Source of the DNA: Granulicella sp. | GTDB taxonomy: Bacteria; Acidobacteriota; Terriglobia; Terriglobales; Acidobacteriaceae | DNA: 7,550 bases | Reading direction: 5' to 3' | Assembly: GCA_003133205.1 (NCBI GenBank) | Contig: PKWK01000072.1 | Coordinates: 314 to 7,863 of the forward strand | In this document: in pieces, positions 6,718 through 7,550 of the stretch | How positions within the stretch are numbered: the first letter of the stretch is position 1 | Layout of the letters: each line of letters begins with the position of its first letter | The notes under the pieces: model-generated | What the model saw: the letters and a program-made list of their open reading frames with translations, nothing else | Database searches by the model: none | What the model was told of the DNA's origin: nothing | Position numbers and translations under genes: made by a program

Positions 6718-6728
6718 GCGCTTAGCGC
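6718..6728. repeat. Short palindrome spanning the stop of the basic mini-protein gene
   Basis: GCGCT and AGCGC flank a single central base, forming an eleven-base odd palindrome that contains the TAA stop codon (6724-6722). A one-base loop cannot form an RNA hairpin as written, so this is more likely coincidental or a DNA-level dyad. Confidence 0.25.
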
Positions 6729-6877
6729 TTGCTCTTGCCGCGTGCAGCCTTCTTGATCTTGGCCTTGTTCTCGCCGCGAGCGCCGGTGCGCTTGGCTTTG
6801 GGTGGAGCTGCCTTGCGTGCTGCGCGCTTGACCTTCTTGCGCTCAATCTTGTCGGTGATGCTGCTGGTATCTGCCAT
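6722..6877 (-). CDS. Very basic 51-residue protein
   Basis: ATG at 6877-6875 to TAA at 6724-6722 encodes 51 residues. It begins MADTSSITDKIERKKVKRAA and ends AARGKSKR. It contains 13 Lys, 7 Arg and only 4 acidic residues (net charge about +16), with many Ala, and resembles histone H1-like or ribosome-associated basic tails. It has no membrane segment or cysteine. Binding to nucleic acid is a reasonable inference from charge; no specific family is recognised. A purine-rich AGGA lies about 17 bases upstream, too far for a good Shine-Dalgarno. The gene follows pcrA on the same strand after about 59 bases, so readthrough from pcrA is possible. The regular Lys/Arg/Ala composition and a clean start and stop favour a real gene over chance. 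Confidence 0.6.
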   Translation of the reverse strand: MADTSSITDKIERKKVKRAARKAAPPKAKRTGARGENKAKIKKAARGKSKR

Positions 6878-6936
6878 GGGTGATGTGGGTGCTTTCCTGA
6901 AAAGAGGTTACAGGCGATGATCTCGAGACGAGGTCG

Positions 6937-7550
6937 CTAGAGAGCTTCGAGCTGGGCGAACTTCTCCACCAGCTTTTTAACGCCGTGCTGTTGAAATTGT
7001 ACTGTAATCTTCGCGTCATCCCCATCGCCTTCGCGACGAAAGACGGTTCCTTCGCCATATTTCGGGTGGCGAACGCGCGAGCCTTGTCTGAAGCCGGTCT
7101 TCCCGGCGGGCTCGGAGAGGTCGATTTTTGGCCTTGTAAATGTCTTTCCGCGGGCGGCGAAGAAGTTTGCGATGTTGTCCACGGAGCCGCTGGCGGTCAC
7201 CGGCCGAGAGCCGGGAGCGACGCGGCTGGTGGAGAATTTGTTCGCCGCAGGTCGGAGGCCGGAGTCTGCGGTCTGGGCGGTCTGATCCTCGTCCTCGTAG
7301 CTGTAATGGCGTTCGCCCTCTTCGGCGGCGGTGGGGCGGCCGAAGCGATTCCGCTGGGGATACGGCGTGGCGTAGGCAGAGCCTGAGAATTGCGGACGTG
7401 CCGGTGGGCTGCCCAGGTCTTCGACCAGGCGCGACGGGACCTCTTCGAGGAAGCGCGAAGGGATGCTGCCCTCGGGCATGTCGGAGCCGTAGCGTCGGCG
7501 GTAGCGGGCGCGCGTCATGATCAGCGTATCCATGGCGCGGGTCATGCCGA
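6937..7550 (-). CDS. pcrA: UvrD/PcrA-type DNA helicase, C-terminal part
   Basis: This is the last 203 codons of a superfamily 1A ATP-dependent 3'-5' DNA helicase; the start lies beyond the right edge. The first visible residues, GMTRAMDTLIMTRARYRRRYG, are helicase motif VI, with the arginine that contacts ATP, followed by the conserved PSRFLEEVP. A long, low-complexity, polar linker (about 40-150, counted from the Met at 7545) leads to the PcrA-type Tudor-like tail (about 152-202: GSRVRHPKYGEGTVFR, then DDAKITVQF and KKLVEKFAQLEAL). In PcrA/UvrD this tail binds RNA polymerase. The enzyme acts in nucleotide excision and mismatch repair and in removing protein roadblocks. The stop is TAG at 6939-6937. 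UvrD and PcrA cannot be separated with certainty, but the tail fits PcrA. Confidence 0.94.
   Translation of the reverse strand, partial: GMTRAMDTLIMTRARYRRRYGSDMPEGSIPSRFLEEVPSRLVEDLGSPPARPQFSGSAYATPYPQRNRFGRPTAAEEGERHYSYEDEDQTAQTADSGLRPAANKFSTSRVAPGSRPVTASGSVDNIANFFAARGKTFTRPKIDLSEPAGKTGFRQGSRVRHPKYGEGTVFRREGDGDDAKITVQFQQHGVKKLVEKFAQLEAL

Overview
The window looks like chromosomal housekeeping and accessory DNA from a GC-rich Gram-negative-type bacterium, most likely an Acidobacteriota member. That placement is an inference. It rests on the coding style, the short-MerR-plus-TPR protein at 2460-3362, which resembles proteins I associate with that phylum, and the YfnA/CAT-type permease. I see no rRNA, tRNA, CRISPR array, insertion sequence or phage gene, and no gene-free stretch longer than about 200 bases.

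Layout. At the left edge, on the plus strand, is the 3' four-fifths of zwf (glucose-6-phosphate dehydrogenase), cut by the window. Everything else is on the minus strand. Read in the direction of transcription (right to left), it runs as follows: the C-terminal end of a UvrD/PcrA helicase cut by the right edge (6937-7550); a tiny, very basic 51-residue protein (6722-6877); a 515-residue amino-acid permease that appears to start at CTG (5055-6602); a HEPN-domain protein (4261-5055); a frameshifted DUF2071/YqjF-like gene (3542-4260); a MerR-like HTH plus TPR protein (2460-3362); a GYF_2-domain membrane protein (1637-2335); and a DUF2752 membrane protein (1248-1640), which converges on zwf.

Transcription units. 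The permease, HEPN and DUF2071 genes are packed stop-to-start (a TGATG overlap, then TAA directly followed by ATG) and are almost certainly cotranscribed. The GYF_2 and DUF2752 genes overlap by four bases (TTGA) and form a second, translationally coupled pair. The MerR/TPR gene probably has its own sigma70-type promoter, and so may the GYF_2 gene.

Points of most interest are the apparent CTG initiation of the permease, with a strong Shine-Dalgarno and no ATG/GTG/TTG for 113 codons; the AT-richer HEPN gene fitted precisely into an otherwise GC-rich operon without a nucleotidyltransferase partner; a single-base lesion in the DUF2071 gene that can be placed to within about three bases; and an easily missed basic mini-protein next to pcrA. 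I do not see a convincing new multi-gene defence or biosynthetic system here.
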